Source: Loktanella sp. D2R18
GTDB lineage: Bacteria; Pseudomonadota; Alphaproteobacteria; Rhodobacterales; Rhodobacteraceae
Direction: 5' to 3'
DNA: 64,000 nt
NCBI RefSeq assembly: GCF_003318235.1
Contig: NZ_QOCG01000013.1
Span: 25,442-89,441 of the forward strand
Shown here: positions 36,071 through 44,210 of the stretch, piece after piece
Numbering within the stretch: the stretch's first letter is position 1
Layout of the letters: every line of letters starts with the position of its first letter
Notes under the pieces: generated by a model
Database searches by the model: none
Seen by the model: the letters and a program-made list of their open reading frames with translations, nothing else
What the model was told of the DNA's origin: nothing
Position numbers and translations under genes: made by a program

Positions 36071-37363
36071 ATGTCACAAAATGACAGATATTGCCATAGG
36101 AACATAGTCCCGTTGAGTTTTGATCCTGAAAACACAGACGACAAAGCCCAGCTTTATCAGGCGCTCAAAGCCATAGCTAAGTTGAGCTATGGCGACACCG
36201 TAGAGCTTCTGATCGACAGAGCTGTTGGTCAGCCGATACCGCGAGGCTTGGGATCGACCCGCAATCTGCGGCGCGGCACATATGATAGCATCGTCGCACA
36301 GATCACGCATCGCTGGATTGAGAAACACCATTTCACCTTGGCGCATGAAGTTTCGCCGGACATTTTCCCAAACACGCCAGCACGGCAATGGAGGAAGATT
36401 TTAGACGAACGCACCGATGAAGGCAGATTAAGCCTTGTTTTGGTTCCATCCACCCTTAGCGTCGTGCAACGCGAAAGCCAGCTTGAGAAGGTCAAACAGG
36501 TTATCAAGTTGGGGCAGCGGTTTTGTCTTGAGTTGGACAGCAGCAACCACGGTCACGCCATAGGGGTTGGCGGTAGTTTGGCCTCGTCGACACCAGACCC
36601 ACGGATCAAATTTGCGGGCGAACTGGCTGGATCAGCAGCAGCGTTCTTGTTCGTGTTTGCAGGAATCGCTATAACGGCAGGAATATTTCTTGCTTACATC
36701 CTTCCAATCATTCCCTTCGTCTATTTCGCCTTCGCCTTGATGGGGTGGATACTAGAAATATTCGAAGCGGTTGTTGCGATGCCTCTTTGGGCCTTGGCTC
36801 ACTTGCGTATCGACGGCGAAGGCATGCCCGGACAAGCTGCAATCAGTGGCTACCAGTTGTTGTTAATGATATTGTTACGGCCAGCCTTGATCGTCATTGG
36901 CCTCATAGGTGGCTATGTGATTTTTAGCGCGGCAATCTTTTTCTTCGCAACATTGTTTAACTCAGCCACTGCTATCACACAAAGCGACATCGCGGCCAAT
37001 TCCATTGGTGCCATTGGGATCTTCGTCTACACGATCATCTTTGCGTTCTTGACCTACAACATTGCGCTCATGTGTTTCAAGTTGGTCGATGATGTTCCCA
37101 AAGGTATTCTGAGATGGATGGGAGCGGGTGTTCAGCCGTTTAGCGACAGTCGTGGCGATCCAATCAACGGATCAAGAGAAATGGTTGCTGGTGGTGCTGC
37201 GGCGATGATAGGATTGTCTCGTGGCATTCAGAGCGGCGCTACTGGTGCTTCGAAAGCCAACATGCGGAATAAACAGAGAAAACAAGGAATCGATCCAGAC
37301 GATCCGGTTCAAAAGGTTCAGATTATTCAACCGCAACCTCCCGGTGGTGGTGGGACACCATAA
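36071..37363 (+). CDS. DotA/TraY-like membrane protein with an unrelated N-terminal domain
   Basis: 430 residues. Residues ~195-380 fit the C-terminal half of DotA/TraY: LPIIPFVYFAFALMGWILEI, EAVVAMPLWALAHLRIDGEG, LLLMILLRPALIVIGLIGGY. Residues 1-150 are soluble and unlike TraY (TVELLIDRAVGQPIPRGLGS, ITHRWIEKHHFTLAHEVSPD); I do not recognise them. The tail is Gln/Pro/Gly-rich. Real TraY proteins have about 700 or more residues, so this is a chimera or a reduced form. No other type IVB genes are present. No ribosome-binding site precedes the ATG; a TTG at 36113 is an alternative. Confidence 0.6.
   Translation: MSQNDRYCHRNIVPLSFDPENTDDKAQLYQALKAIAKLSYGDTVELLIDRAVGQPIPRGLGSTRNLRRGTYDSIVAQITHRWIEKHHFTLAHEVSPDIFPNTPARQWRKILDERTDEGRLSLVLVPSTLSVVQRESQLEKVKQVIKLGQRFCLELDSSNHGHAIGVGGSLASSTPDPRIKFAGELAGSAAAFLFVFAGIAITAGIFLAYILPIIPFVYFAFALMGWILEIFEAVVAMPLWALAHLRIDGEGMPGQAAISGYQLLLMILLRPALIVIGLIGGYVIFSAAIFFFATLFNSATAITQSDIAANSIGAIGIFVYTIIFAFLTYNIALMCFKLVDDVPKGILRWMGAGVQPFSDSRGDPINGSREMVAGGAAAMIGLSRGIQSGATGASKANMRNKQRKQGIDPDDPVQKVQIIQPQPPGGGGTP
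36072..36086. promoter_or_regulatory. Putative ParD operator
   Basis: Inverted repeat TGTCA-CAAAA-TGACA directly upstream of parD (24 bp from its start). Ribbon-helix-helix antitoxins bind such short palindromes to autoregulate. It also overlaps the first codons of the oppositely oriented 36071 gene, so that start may be wrong or jointly controlled. Confidence 0.5.
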
Positions 37364-37370
37364 TCATTCT

Positions 37371-37392
37371 CGGCCAAGCTAGTTCTTGGCCG
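37371..37392. terminator. Hairpin between convergent genes
   Basis: CGGCCAAG (37371-37378) and CTTGGCCG (37385-37392) with a 6-nt loop. It spans the stop codon of the minus-strand membrane protein and lies 8 nt beyond the stop of the DotA/TraY-like gene. No T-run. Confidence 0.5.
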
Positions 37393-37822
37393 TAAACTGC
37401 CATTGAAAAAACTGACTGCCAAAGCCGATAAAGGCGTAGATCAGACCATAGATCGCCATCAGTGATCCAAGGATTGCCATAGGGACGAGTATGGCGTCCC
37501 CTATATTCTGAGCAAATCCAAGAGAAATAAGAACACCTATGCCAGCGACGCCGATCCACAATGCTCGTTGGTTTGCCTGAGAACCACGCAAACACTCGCT
37601 TGATGTCTTTGCGCGTAAAAACAGGCTGACGTGGCTGATCAAGAAAAACGCAACAGAAACCATCATTCCGACGGCGACTGTCCCGGCCAATAGTCCGGGA
37701 ACAGTTGATACTGGCGGCATCTCCCCCACCCAAGCACCGTATCCCCAGAACCCAAGCCAGATCGTGCCTGCAACGCCGATGTTCAACTTCATAAGAATGT
37801 TCTTAAACTGCGCCCAACTCAT
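37379..37822 (-). CDS. Hypothetical four-helix membrane protein
   Basis: 147 residues with four hydrophobic segments (NIGVAGTIWLGFWGYGAWV; LLAGTVAVGMMVSVAFFLIS; ALWIGVAGIGVLISLGFA; LGSLMAIYGLIYAFIGFG). No family recognised. It lies in the element between the DotA/TraY-like gene and the resolvase and may be a fragment or partner of a lost transfer system. Confidence 0.5.
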   Translation of the reverse strand: MSWAQFKNILMKLNIGVAGTIWLGFWGYGAWVGEMPPVSTVPGLLAGTVAVGMMVSVAFFLISHVSLFLRAKTSSECLRGSQANQRALWIGVAGIGVLISLGFAQNIGDAILVPMAILGSLMAIYGLIYAFIGFGSQFFQWQFTAKN

Positions 37823-37866
37823 CGCTTTCTCCGTTTTTCAAATGGTGAGGAGCATTGCGGGCGATT

Positions 37867-37996
37867 AAGGGGTCCCTTTAGAATATTGATAGCATGATGG
37901 TCGGATCGAAGGCAGTTTTGTTGTTTTCCACAGCTTTTTCGGCGGTGACAGATCGGCCAAAACCAGACGGAGCATGGCGTTACAAAGGGACCCCTT
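37867..37996. repeat. 13-bp inverted repeats flanking the resolvase promoter region
   Basis: AAGGGGTCCCTTT at 37867-37879 and its exact inverse AAAGGGACCCCTT at 37984-37996, 104 bp apart, just upstream of a resolvase gene. This may be the enzyme's recombination (res/dif-like) site or the ends of a tiny mobile element. No target duplication was identified. Confidence 0.5.
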
Positions 37997-38061
37997 TTGC
38001 AACGGAGAATATCGCCATGATTACAGATTGTTTGGCCTGCGAATCCGACCACACTCATAGA

Positions 38062-38520
38062 ATGACAACGACACAAAAACAGGGACGAAAGATTGGGTAT
38101 GTCCGCGTCTCCGACGCCGATCAATCCGAGGCATTGCAAGTAGATGCGCTGAAAAAGGCAGGATGCGTGAAGCTATATCATGATCATGGCGTATCAGGCG
38201 CGAAGACGCATCGACCGGAGCTGCAAGCCATGCTGGACGATCTGTCCGCCGGAGATACATTGACGGTTTGGAAACTAGATCGTTTGGGCCGATCAACGTT
38301 ACATCTGATGACCATCCTTGAAGACCTGCAACAACGCGGTATTCATTTTCACGCCATCACTCAAGGCATCGACACATCGACGGCAGTTGGGAGGATGATC
38401 TTTGGGCAGCTTGCGGTATTTGCTGAATATGAACGAAGCCTGATTAGTGAACGCACCAAGGCGGGTATGAAAGCGGCAAAAGCCAGAGGGGTGCATGTGG
38501 GGAGGCCGAAAATAATTTAG
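38062..38520 (+). CDS. Short serine resolvase/invertase without DNA-binding domain
   Basis: 152 residues from the ATG at 38062. IGYVRVSDADQSEALQVDAL has the catalytic Ser17. LTVWKLDRLGRSTLHLMTIL and MIFGQLAVFAEYERSLISER match the Tn3-type resolvase core and E-helix. It ends at GVHVGRPKII, just where a helix-turn-helix domain of ~40 residues would begin, so it is truncated. The stop overlaps the convergent 38517 gene by 4 nt. It may still act with another DNA-binding partner or be a remnant. Confidence 0.82.
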   Translation: MTTTQKQGRKIGYVRVSDADQSEALQVDALKKAGCVKLYHDHGVSGAKTHRPELQAMLDDLSAGDTLTVWKLDRLGRSTLHLMTILEDLQQRGIHFHAITQGIDTSTAVGRMIFGQLAVFAEYERSLISERTKAGMKAAKARGVHVGRPKII

Positions 38521-38741
38521 CCGCAGAAGACTACTTGATAACGACGTCCAACTTTTTCAAATTCCACCACATCCGCTACAGGCTTGTCGGCATGTAATCG
38601 TGCATAAAATCTGAAGTGCATGTTTAGATCATCGTTTGTCATCGGTCCTTGATTTCGCTTTGAAAATTCGTCATCAACAAACTTTCGAAAGTCAGCTTTC
38701 GAGCTTGCATGATGCGGACTTGAACTAGGGGTTCCTTGCAT
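38517..38741 (-). CDS. Hypothetical small protein
   Basis: 74 residues from the ATG at 38741. Polar start (QGTPSSSPHHASSKADFRKF), then two helices and a strand (VVEFEKVGRRYQVVFCG). No family recognised. Convergent with the truncated resolvase. In AT-rich DNA unlike the chromosome on either side. Confidence 0.45.
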   Translation of the reverse strand: MQGTPSSSPHHASSKADFRKFVDDEFSKRNQGPMTNDDLNMHFRFYARLHADKPVADVVEFEKVGRRYQVVFCG

Positions 38742-38800
38742 TGTATACCTCAATTTATTCCCATGTTTTGCTGGGGTTGATCTATATATAGCAAAAATGC

Positions 38801-39271
38801 ATGAGTATGTCACCATATTTTGTATTTTTGAATGAATGGGAGGTCTGTTTGTTGGACGAGTATTCTAAGCTTCAACAGGAAGCGGTCATAGCAATTACGA
38901 AGCGATTTTCCAGAAAAGTGGGCTCTATCGTTCTTCGAGGTAATGAAGAAAATCTATTTTGTGTTGTTTCAGCATTAGATGGTCATCTTATCCGCCAATT
39001 TTTGTATACTGGAATGAACCGTTCTGGAATTCGAAAGTTGAGAAAGAGAATATTTGAGAGGCATACGGTCATCGATGTAAGCGAGCCGGGATTAGTTGAC
39101 TCCATTAGTGCGAGTTCGCAAGGTTCGCACGATAGCGACTTGTTTTTTTTAACCGCCAATGGCCATGAGACGACAGCAGTGATGAGTGTGCGGTTCGCAC
39201 GCAAACTTGAGTATATGATGTATGTTCGCCAACGAGCTGCACGAGAGTATTTTTTTAGGAGAACGAAATGA
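38801..39271 (+). CDS. Hypothetical protein, first of an AT-rich three-gene cluster
   Basis: 156 residues, basic C-terminus (RQRAAREYFFRRTK). No family recognised. The ATG at 38801 has no ribosome-binding site, while a TTG at 38852 has GGGAGG eight bases upstream and would give MDEYSKLQQEAVIAITKRFS, so translation may start there. The stop overlaps the next ATG by 4 nt. Base composition is clearly lower in GC than the host, a sign of transfer. Confidence 0.55.
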   Translation: MSMSPYFVFLNEWEVCLLDEYSKLQQEAVIAITKRFSRKVGSIVLRGNEENLFCVVSALDGHLIRQFLYTGMNRSGIRKLRKRIFERHTVIDVSEPGLVDSISASSQGSHDSDLFFLTANGHETTAVMSVRFARKLEYMMYVRQRAAREYFFRRTK

Positions 39272-39537
39272 TCCAAAATATTACTTTACAGGGTCATCCA
39301 AAATATATGCTAATTATGATGGATAATGCGTTTAAATCTGGCAAAAACGCTGATCTTAACGTTGCATTTGACGCCTGCTATCAATCAACGAAGAATGGTG
39401 GTTTTGAGACCGAGGCACTAACGTATTGGAAATCAAACATTGTCGAATTACATGACCGAGTATTTTGGGTAAATACGGATTTAGCAGATCCAAACGATGT
39501 AGTGAGATTTGTATCGTGTCGGAAAAGGTATTTCTGA
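39268..39537 (+). CDS. Hypothetical protein, second of the AT-rich cluster
   Basis: 89 residues, soluble: helices HPKYMLIMMDNAFKSGKNAD and VAFDACYQSTKNGGFETEAL, then a strand-rich end. No family recognised. ATGA overlap with the gene before, and TGATG overlap with the gene after. TAGGAGAAC precedes the ATG, a good ribosome-binding site inside the upstream gene. Confidence 0.55.
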   Translation: MIQNITLQGHPKYMLIMMDNAFKSGKNADLNVAFDACYQSTKNGGFETEALTYWKSNIVELHDRVFWVNTDLADPNDVVRFVSCRKRYF

Positions 39538-39800
39538 TGTCTGTTTGGTCAATTATCACTTTAGTGGGTTATTGTCTTGAAATTGTTGGCGTCATAATGA
39601 TGGCCAATAGATTTAAAGGCGTCGATTTGTTAAGTCTGATTGTTGGTTTAGTGCTATCTCCTTTCAAAACTAACTTTTCTAATGTAATTGCACGCATATC
39701 TAAGGGGGAAAGCGACGACCCATATCTGATTTTCCGTGGATTAGGCTTTTTGGGGTGGGGATTTAGCCTTCAATTTATTTCTTTTATTGCAACACTATAA
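39537..39800 (+). CDS. Hypothetical membrane protein, third of the AT-rich cluster
   Basis: 87 residues from the ATG at 39537. Two membrane segments (VWSIITLVGYCLEIVGVIMM and a C-terminal FLGWGFSLQFISFIATL). No family recognised. Start overlaps the stop of the preceding gene. With its two soluble partners it forms a compact unit that could be cargo such as a defence or regulatory module; that is inference. Confidence 0.55.
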   Translation: MSVWSIITLVGYCLEIVGVIMMANRFKGVDLLSLIVGLVLSPFKTNFSNVIARISKGESDDPYLIFRGLGFLGWGFSLQFISFIATL

Positions 39801-40154
39801 AAAGGTGGAATCATTCGCCACTTCCCCAAACGGCTCATATCCTTCTGGTAAGACATCGTTTGGCTTAGGTAAGCCATAGCGGTGGCGGTTACATTGATCC
39901 ATCCAGAGCCAGTACATGAGCAGTTCGGAGATCGACCAATCTTCAAAAGGGGTTTGTTCGCAGTGGATGACCCAGTCTTGGAAGCTGATATCGCCACGTA
40001 GCTCGACCCATTCCACGAAGTCCCAGTAGCTACGCGGAAGGTGGATCATGACGTCGGCCTTCGCCATGTTTTTGTAAAGGCGCATTTCGATGGGATCGTT
40101 AGGTCGATCTTTTGATTTGGATTGTAGGTAGGCCATATATTTTTGTTGAGACAT
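39795..40154 (-). CDS. Hypothetical protein of the mobilisation region
   Basis: 119 residues from the ATG at 40154 (another ATG at 40178 adds eight). Begins MSQQKYMAYLQSKSKDRPND; rich in Trp and aromatic residues in the middle (LPRSYWDFVEWVELRGDISF; LLMYWLWMDQCNRHRYGLPK). No family firmly recognised. Convergent overlap of 6 nt with the previous cluster. Confidence 0.5.
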   Translation of the reverse strand: MSQQKYMAYLQSKSKDRPNDPIEMRLYKNMAKADVMIHLPRSYWDFVEWVELRGDISFQDWVIHCEQTPFEDWSISELLMYWLWMDQCNRHRYGLPKPNDVLPEGYEPFGEVANDSTFL

Positions 40155-40216
40155 GCCAATAGGATAGCATGTTTTCATGCCACCCTACCGCAGGACGATA
40201 TTCCCAAACGCGTCGC

Positions 40217-40777
40217 TCACCGCTCCATCCCGTGCCCCGTATCTCTACCCTGATCAAACCCTTTGAACGGCCTTTTCTCAGGTGTGTCGCCGAGGCCATT
40301 GCGGATGCGTTGCAGGGCTTCTTTGTGTTCTGCTGTCTCAGGCTTTTGATCCCAGCCACGGTCAAAATTCATGACCTGTTTGCCGTCTTTTTGGACCTGC
40401 AATTTCGAGATACTACCATTCTCAATCCCAAGCTGTGACGGCTGGTCATACATTTTGGCCTCGAAGCTATACCCTTCCATGGTGACAATGCGACCTTTGA
40501 TCCAAAGGCCTTGATCCGGCTTGCCGCCGTCAATGCTGATGCCGGATTGGAGGCGGTCTTGGGGCTGGTCAGGTGTGGGTTTTCGGAATTGGATTTTCGG
40601 TTTCTGCGGCGGCTTTTGTTGTTTGATGCCAGACATGCCCGGTGGGGCTAGATTGGGCGCAGGGCGCGGGCTGTAGCCTGGTTTCAGGACAGGTTGCGCG
40701 TTGTCTTTGTCGCGCAAAGGCGTTCCGTCTGGGTTGGTGATTTTGTTGAACGGGTCTTTGGAATTGTCATCAGCCAT
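40217..40777 (-). CDS. Conserved hypothetical protein downstream of the coupling protein (DUF7678-like)
   Basis: 186 residues from the ATG at 40777. A Pro/Gln/Lys-rich N-terminal half (KQQKPPQKPKIQFRKPTP) precedes a compact C-terminal domain with GLWIKGRIVTMEGYSFEAKM and SQLGIENGSISKLQVQKDGK, which resembles DUF7678. It follows the TraG-like gene after a strong hairpin. Probably an accessory of the mobilisation module; function unknown. Confidence 0.55.
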   Translation of the reverse strand: MADDNSKDPFNKITNPDGTPLRDKDNAQPVLKPGYSPRPAPNLAPPGMSGIKQQKPPQKPKIQFRKPTPDQPQDRLQSGISIDGGKPDQGLWIKGRIVTMEGYSFEAKMYDQPSQLGIENGSISKLQVQKDGKQVMNFDRGWDQKPETAEHKEALQRIRNGLGDTPEKRPFKGFDQGRDTGHGMER

Positions 40778-40813
40778 GATCACATGTCCTCATGATTTTT
40801 AAATGTCTGGGGG

Positions 40814-40860
40814 ATCAGGGAGTTGGCGAGACTTTCCGTCCCGCCAACAATTGCCCTGAT
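40814..40860 (-). terminator. Two-part hairpin after the coupling-protein gene
   Basis: Outer arms ATCAGGG (40814-40820) and CCCTGAT (40854-40860) enclose an inner stem GTTGGCGAGAC (40822-40832) / GTCCCGCCAAC (40838-40848) with one mismatch that becomes G-U in the minus-strand RNA. The structure abuts the stop codon of the TraG-like gene. No T-run, so it may attenuate rather than end transcription. Confidence 0.6.
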
Positions 40861-42710
40861 TATTCCGAGGTTGGTTTCTCGTGCAAATTGACGCCAAGGC
40901 TTTTGAACATCGGGTGTTCAAACCACCGAATTTTCTCCGCTATAATTGGCATCGTGCCTTCGACCAAAACCAATTGACGGTTCTTTGGCAGGCGCATCAA
41001 CTCATCGGGATAGGCCAGTTTGCGCTGTGTCGCGGCGCGGTTGTCCGTTGTGGTGGTTGAACTGGAAGATGATCCACCGCCCGAACCGCCAGAGCTTGAA
41101 CTCAACGCTGTCGCGATGGCCGAAGAGAGGTTCCAAACAGTCGTCACACCGCACATGGCCGAGAAATATTCAGCGCTGGTTTTGTCAGGGGAGCCAAAAT
41201 AGGACACGACACCGCTGTTGCCGATGAACGTTTCATAATCTTGACCATAGACTTTGCGCAGTTGAGACAGGTCTTGACAGATTCCCCAAAGCTGAATGCC
41301 GTAACCTGCCATTAAACCAAAGGCTTGTTCCACCATCGTTAAGCGACCAAGGGCGGGCATTTCATCAAGGATGAACAACACTGGCTTGTCTGGTTTGACG
41401 TCCAGATTTCGCGCATTGACCATGATGGCTTGCTGCACGATCAGGCGCAGGAAACGGCCAAAAGTTTCCAACTTATCCGGTGGCAGGATGATGAAGATGC
41501 TGACCTTGTCGGTTTTCAAATCCTCGAATGAGAAATCAGAGACAGACATGCAGTCGCGCAGACGCGCACTGTCCAACATATGAGTTTCTGCCTGCGCCGA
41601 TGCCAGCACATTGGACATCAGCTTTGGGTCCTTTTGCAGGGACCGCGCCCCCGTGGACGCGACCACGTGATGCGGGGATGCAGCCATGTTTTCAAACAAG
41701 GCTGTCATTTGATCATCTGGCAGCAACAGCAAGTCACGAACGGTGCCAAGATGCCGTTCCCCTTCATAGGACTCATCAAAGGCGACATGCAGGATCAGAC
41801 CTTGCAGGATGGCCTTGGCCTCTGCGGACCAGAATGGGTCGCTAGCCTTGCCGCTTTGCACCACCAAGGATTCCGCAAGCATCATTGCGGTTTCAGGCGC
41901 ATCTGGATCAGTGAGCTTGATCAAGTCCATCGGATTGATCCGCGCAGCATCCTCACCAGAGATACCCATAGGATCGACGGCAATGACCCGTTGTCCCATT
42001 GCGCGGCGGGCGTCGGCGGTGATCTTACAGTTCTCCGCCTTCACATCAATCACCAGAACCGAGCCGACATAGCGAAGCAAGTTTGGAATAATGTGCGAGA
42101 CACCTTTCCAAGCGCGGGTCGGCGCAACCGTCAAAAGATGACGATCCCCTTTATAACTAAAAAGCTTTTTAACCGCGTTTTGGATGGCTTCACCAATGAT
42201 GATGCCGTCCTCGTCAAACAGGCCTGCTTCTTCCATATCAGTCTGCGTGGCCCAACGGCTGGACCCAAAGGTGGTGGGTGTTTCAAACAAGGATTGAATC
42301 CCACGCCCCAACCAGTAGCCCAAACCCCAGCAAAACCCGAGCAGAGCAATCAACGACGCAGCGCTCCATCCCCACGGAGTGGGATTACCCAAAGCAAACA
42401 GCCCGACCACAATGCAAACGCCTGCGGCAATAATCCGGCGAAAAACCTGCGCTTGGGGCGAACAAAACCACCCGATGCCAAAACCAAGGCAGGTTGCGCC
42501 GATCATCATCGCAACCCGCAACACGCCCATAGTGAGGTTGGCAGTTTTGGCGTTGTCGATCTGCCATGACACTAAATGGCGCGTGTCGATCCACCGCCCG
42601 TCATACCAAACCATCTCCGCAAACGCAGGTTCGGCCATAAATACAGTCGCAGAAAACGCCAACACGACGCTCCACAACCTGTTCAATTTCAAAGTTCGTT
42701 GCACGATCAT
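40860..42710 (-). CDS. VirD4/TraG-type conjugal coupling protein with abnormal Walker A
   Basis: 616 residues. Two to four N-terminal membrane helices, then the ATPase. Expected APT-x-x-GKG is APTRAWKGVSHIIPNLL here: the Gly before the lysine is Trp. Walker B PVLFILDEMPALGRL is intact, and IWGICQDLSQLRKVYG follows. A Ser/Gly-rich stretch near residue 540 is likely a linker. Coupling proteins deliver the relaxase-DNA complex to a secretion channel. None is encoded here, so the element would need a helper. Follows the secreted-protein pair. Confidence 0.82.
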   Translation of the reverse strand: MIVQRTLKLNRLWSVVLAFSATVFMAEPAFAEMVWYDGRWIDTRHLVSWQIDNAKTANLTMGVLRVAMMIGATCLGFGIGWFCSPQAQVFRRIIAAGVCIVVGLFALGNPTPWGWSAASLIALLGFCWGLGYWLGRGIQSLFETPTTFGSSRWATQTDMEEAGLFDEDGIIIGEAIQNAVKKLFSYKGDRHLLTVAPTRAWKGVSHIIPNLLRYVGSVLVIDVKAENCKITADARRAMGQRVIAVDPMGISGEDAARINPMDLIKLTDPDAPETAMMLAESLVVQSGKASDPFWSAEAKAILQGLILHVAFDESYEGERHLGTVRDLLLLPDDQMTALFENMAASPHHVVASTGARSLQKDPKLMSNVLASAQAETHMLDSARLRDCMSVSDFSFEDLKTDKVSIFIILPPDKLETFGRFLRLIVQQAIMVNARNLDVKPDKPVLFILDEMPALGRLTMVEQAFGLMAGYGIQLWGICQDLSQLRKVYGQDYETFIGNSGVVSYFGSPDKTSAEYFSAMCGVTTVWNLSSAIATALSSSSGGSGGGSSSSSTTTTDNRAATQRKLAYPDELMRLPKNRQLVLVEGTMPIIAEKIRWFEHPMFKSLGVNLHEKPTSE

Positions 42711-42800
42711 TTCTCCTTATCCAATGAGTGAACGTGCTCACGGGAATGAAGGAGGCCTCATGCACTGAGAGGGGGTGAAATGGGGGTATTGAGAACTTAG

Positions 42801-43829
42801 CTATTGTTGGTGAAAGCCATTTCCAGCCCATTGAATTTGTGCAGTATCACCACCGTGAAGGTACAAGCTGATTGTTGGTACGACGTCAGGGCTGACTTCG
42901 AGAAGCTCACCAAGATAATCTCCAAATTTGGGGGTTACGTCGCCTCGGCGCAAGAATATCCTAGTAGAACAAACTTGCGTGCCGCAATGGGTGCTCTCAC
43001 CTCCATTGTCACACGTTATGCCAGAGTGTTGCAGCAAAAAGTCGTCGCGGCCATCACCGTCAAAATCACGAATGACATAGGCTTGGGAATCTATTTGACC
43101 TGTTCCGTTGCATGCTTGGGTAATTTCATCATTGATGATCCACCTCGCACCATTCCAAAGCTCGACTGGTGTATTAACGGCTTGAGCCTCCTCGTCTTCG
43201 GCACAACTTATGCAATAATCCGAGACACACTCATGATATCTTTGATCCAAGACATCATATTGACCAAGGCAGCGATTGATACAGAGTTGAGTGCCTTGAT
43301 CTTCGACAGGCGTGCATTGCTGAGGCGCACTCTCAGGAGACAAGGCTGGTTCTCCTGCATTGGGTACGATAAATTCTGGAAAAAATTCTCCAAATATTTC
43401 ATTTACCGCGTCGCTTTGTTCCTTTGTAGGGAGACATGAGCCGGGATTGAGACAATTATTTCGAATTTGAATATCATCAGCAACCGCCGTAATGGCCTGC
43501 CGAACAGTACGGCTGGACACGCTCGTTGAGGCAAATCTTTCGAGAACTGAAACTAGGTAGTCCCCTGTACTTTGTCCCGTTGTGCGAAATTCGAATAAGC
43601 GCGCTTCAATATCTTGTCCGGTCACGATAAGATGCTGGACCCTTTCAGCATCAAGGTATGTTTCAACGGCTAGCCGGAGTTCAGGAGAACTAATCGCTGG
43701 TGTTAAACTTCTGATGCTTTCAAATTTGCGTTGGTCTTCTATCAGATCGTCAAACGTCATCGTTTGACTAAGGGCTATTTTCGATGATGTCACAAACATC
43801 ATCAGCGCTACTAGCACAGTACGAATCAT
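42801..43829 (-). CDS. Secreted protein with FG-GAP-like calcium motif
   Basis: 342 residues from the ATG at 43829, with a signal peptide (TVLVALMMFVTSSKIALSQ). The mature protein has many cysteines (NNCLNPGSCL; CINRCLGQYD; CVSDYCISC; HCGTQVCSTR) and RDFDGDGRDDFLLQHSG, a calcium-binding repeat of FG-GAP/VCBS type. Disulfides suggest a periplasmic or secreted protein. Not a known conjugation component. Overlaps the upstream secreted-protein gene by 62 nt. Confidence 0.6.
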   Translation of the reverse strand: MIRTVLVALMMFVTSSKIALSQTMTFDDLIEDQRKFESIRSLTPAISSPELRLAVETYLDAERVQHLIVTGQDIEARLFEFRTTGQSTGDYLVSVLERFASTSVSSRTVRQAITAVADDIQIRNNCLNPGSCLPTKEQSDAVNEIFGEFFPEFIVPNAGEPALSPESAPQQCTPVEDQGTQLCINRCLGQYDVLDQRYHECVSDYCISCAEDEEAQAVNTPVELWNGARWIINDEITQACNGTGQIDSQAYVIRDFDGDGRDDFLLQHSGITCDNGGESTHCGTQVCSTRIFLRRGDVTPKFGDYLGELLEVSPDVVPTISLYLHGGDTAQIQWAGNGFHQQ

Positions 43830-44184
43830 CAAAAACCCTATCATTCGGAAAATCTAATCGAACTTTAAAGAGTGCACGCTCAAGAATAAACCGATTATAC
43901 TCTTTCCCGCATCGGTTTATCGCCGAATATGCCTCCAGCTCTTTGATATGAGAAGCACAAACGCGTTTAGTAAGTCTGGGTGAGTAACCATCGTATTTTC
44001 TAACTTGTGCTCTTGATGAAGACCAAATGCACAAGTCCAAAAAAGTATACCCACCGTGAATCGAGCACGGGCGAGTGTTGCTAAACTCGTCTCTACTAAT
44101 TTCATGCGCATTCACATGAGCTGGGCCAAGAAGGATAAGAGTTGCTATTAAAATCAATGGCATAAACATTTCGAAGCGTAACAT
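43768..44184 (-). CDS. Secreted cysteine-containing hypothetical protein
   Basis: 138 residues with a signal peptide (MFMPLILIATLILLGPAHVNA). The mature part has six cysteines (PCSIHGG, LDLCIW, RVCASH, NRCGKE, SYCASS, DVCDI), possibly three disulfides. No family recognised. It lies between the relaxase gene and the FG-GAP-like protein gene, whose start it overlaps. Confidence 0.55.
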   Translation of the reverse strand: MLRFEMFMPLILIATLILLGPAHVNAHEISRDEFSNTRPCSIHGGYTFLDLCIWSSSRAQVRKYDGYSPRLTKRVCASHIKELEAYSAINRCGKEYNRFILERALFKVRLDFPNDRVFDDSYCASSADDVCDIIENSP

Positions 44185-44210
44185 CGAAATAGTTTGATTG
44201 CAATTATCTC

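Noticed and set aside
41809..42569. Plus-strand ORFs opposite the TraG-like gene (up to 329 residues)
   Set aside because: Antisense shadows; Walker B and membrane helices on the minus strand identify the real gene.
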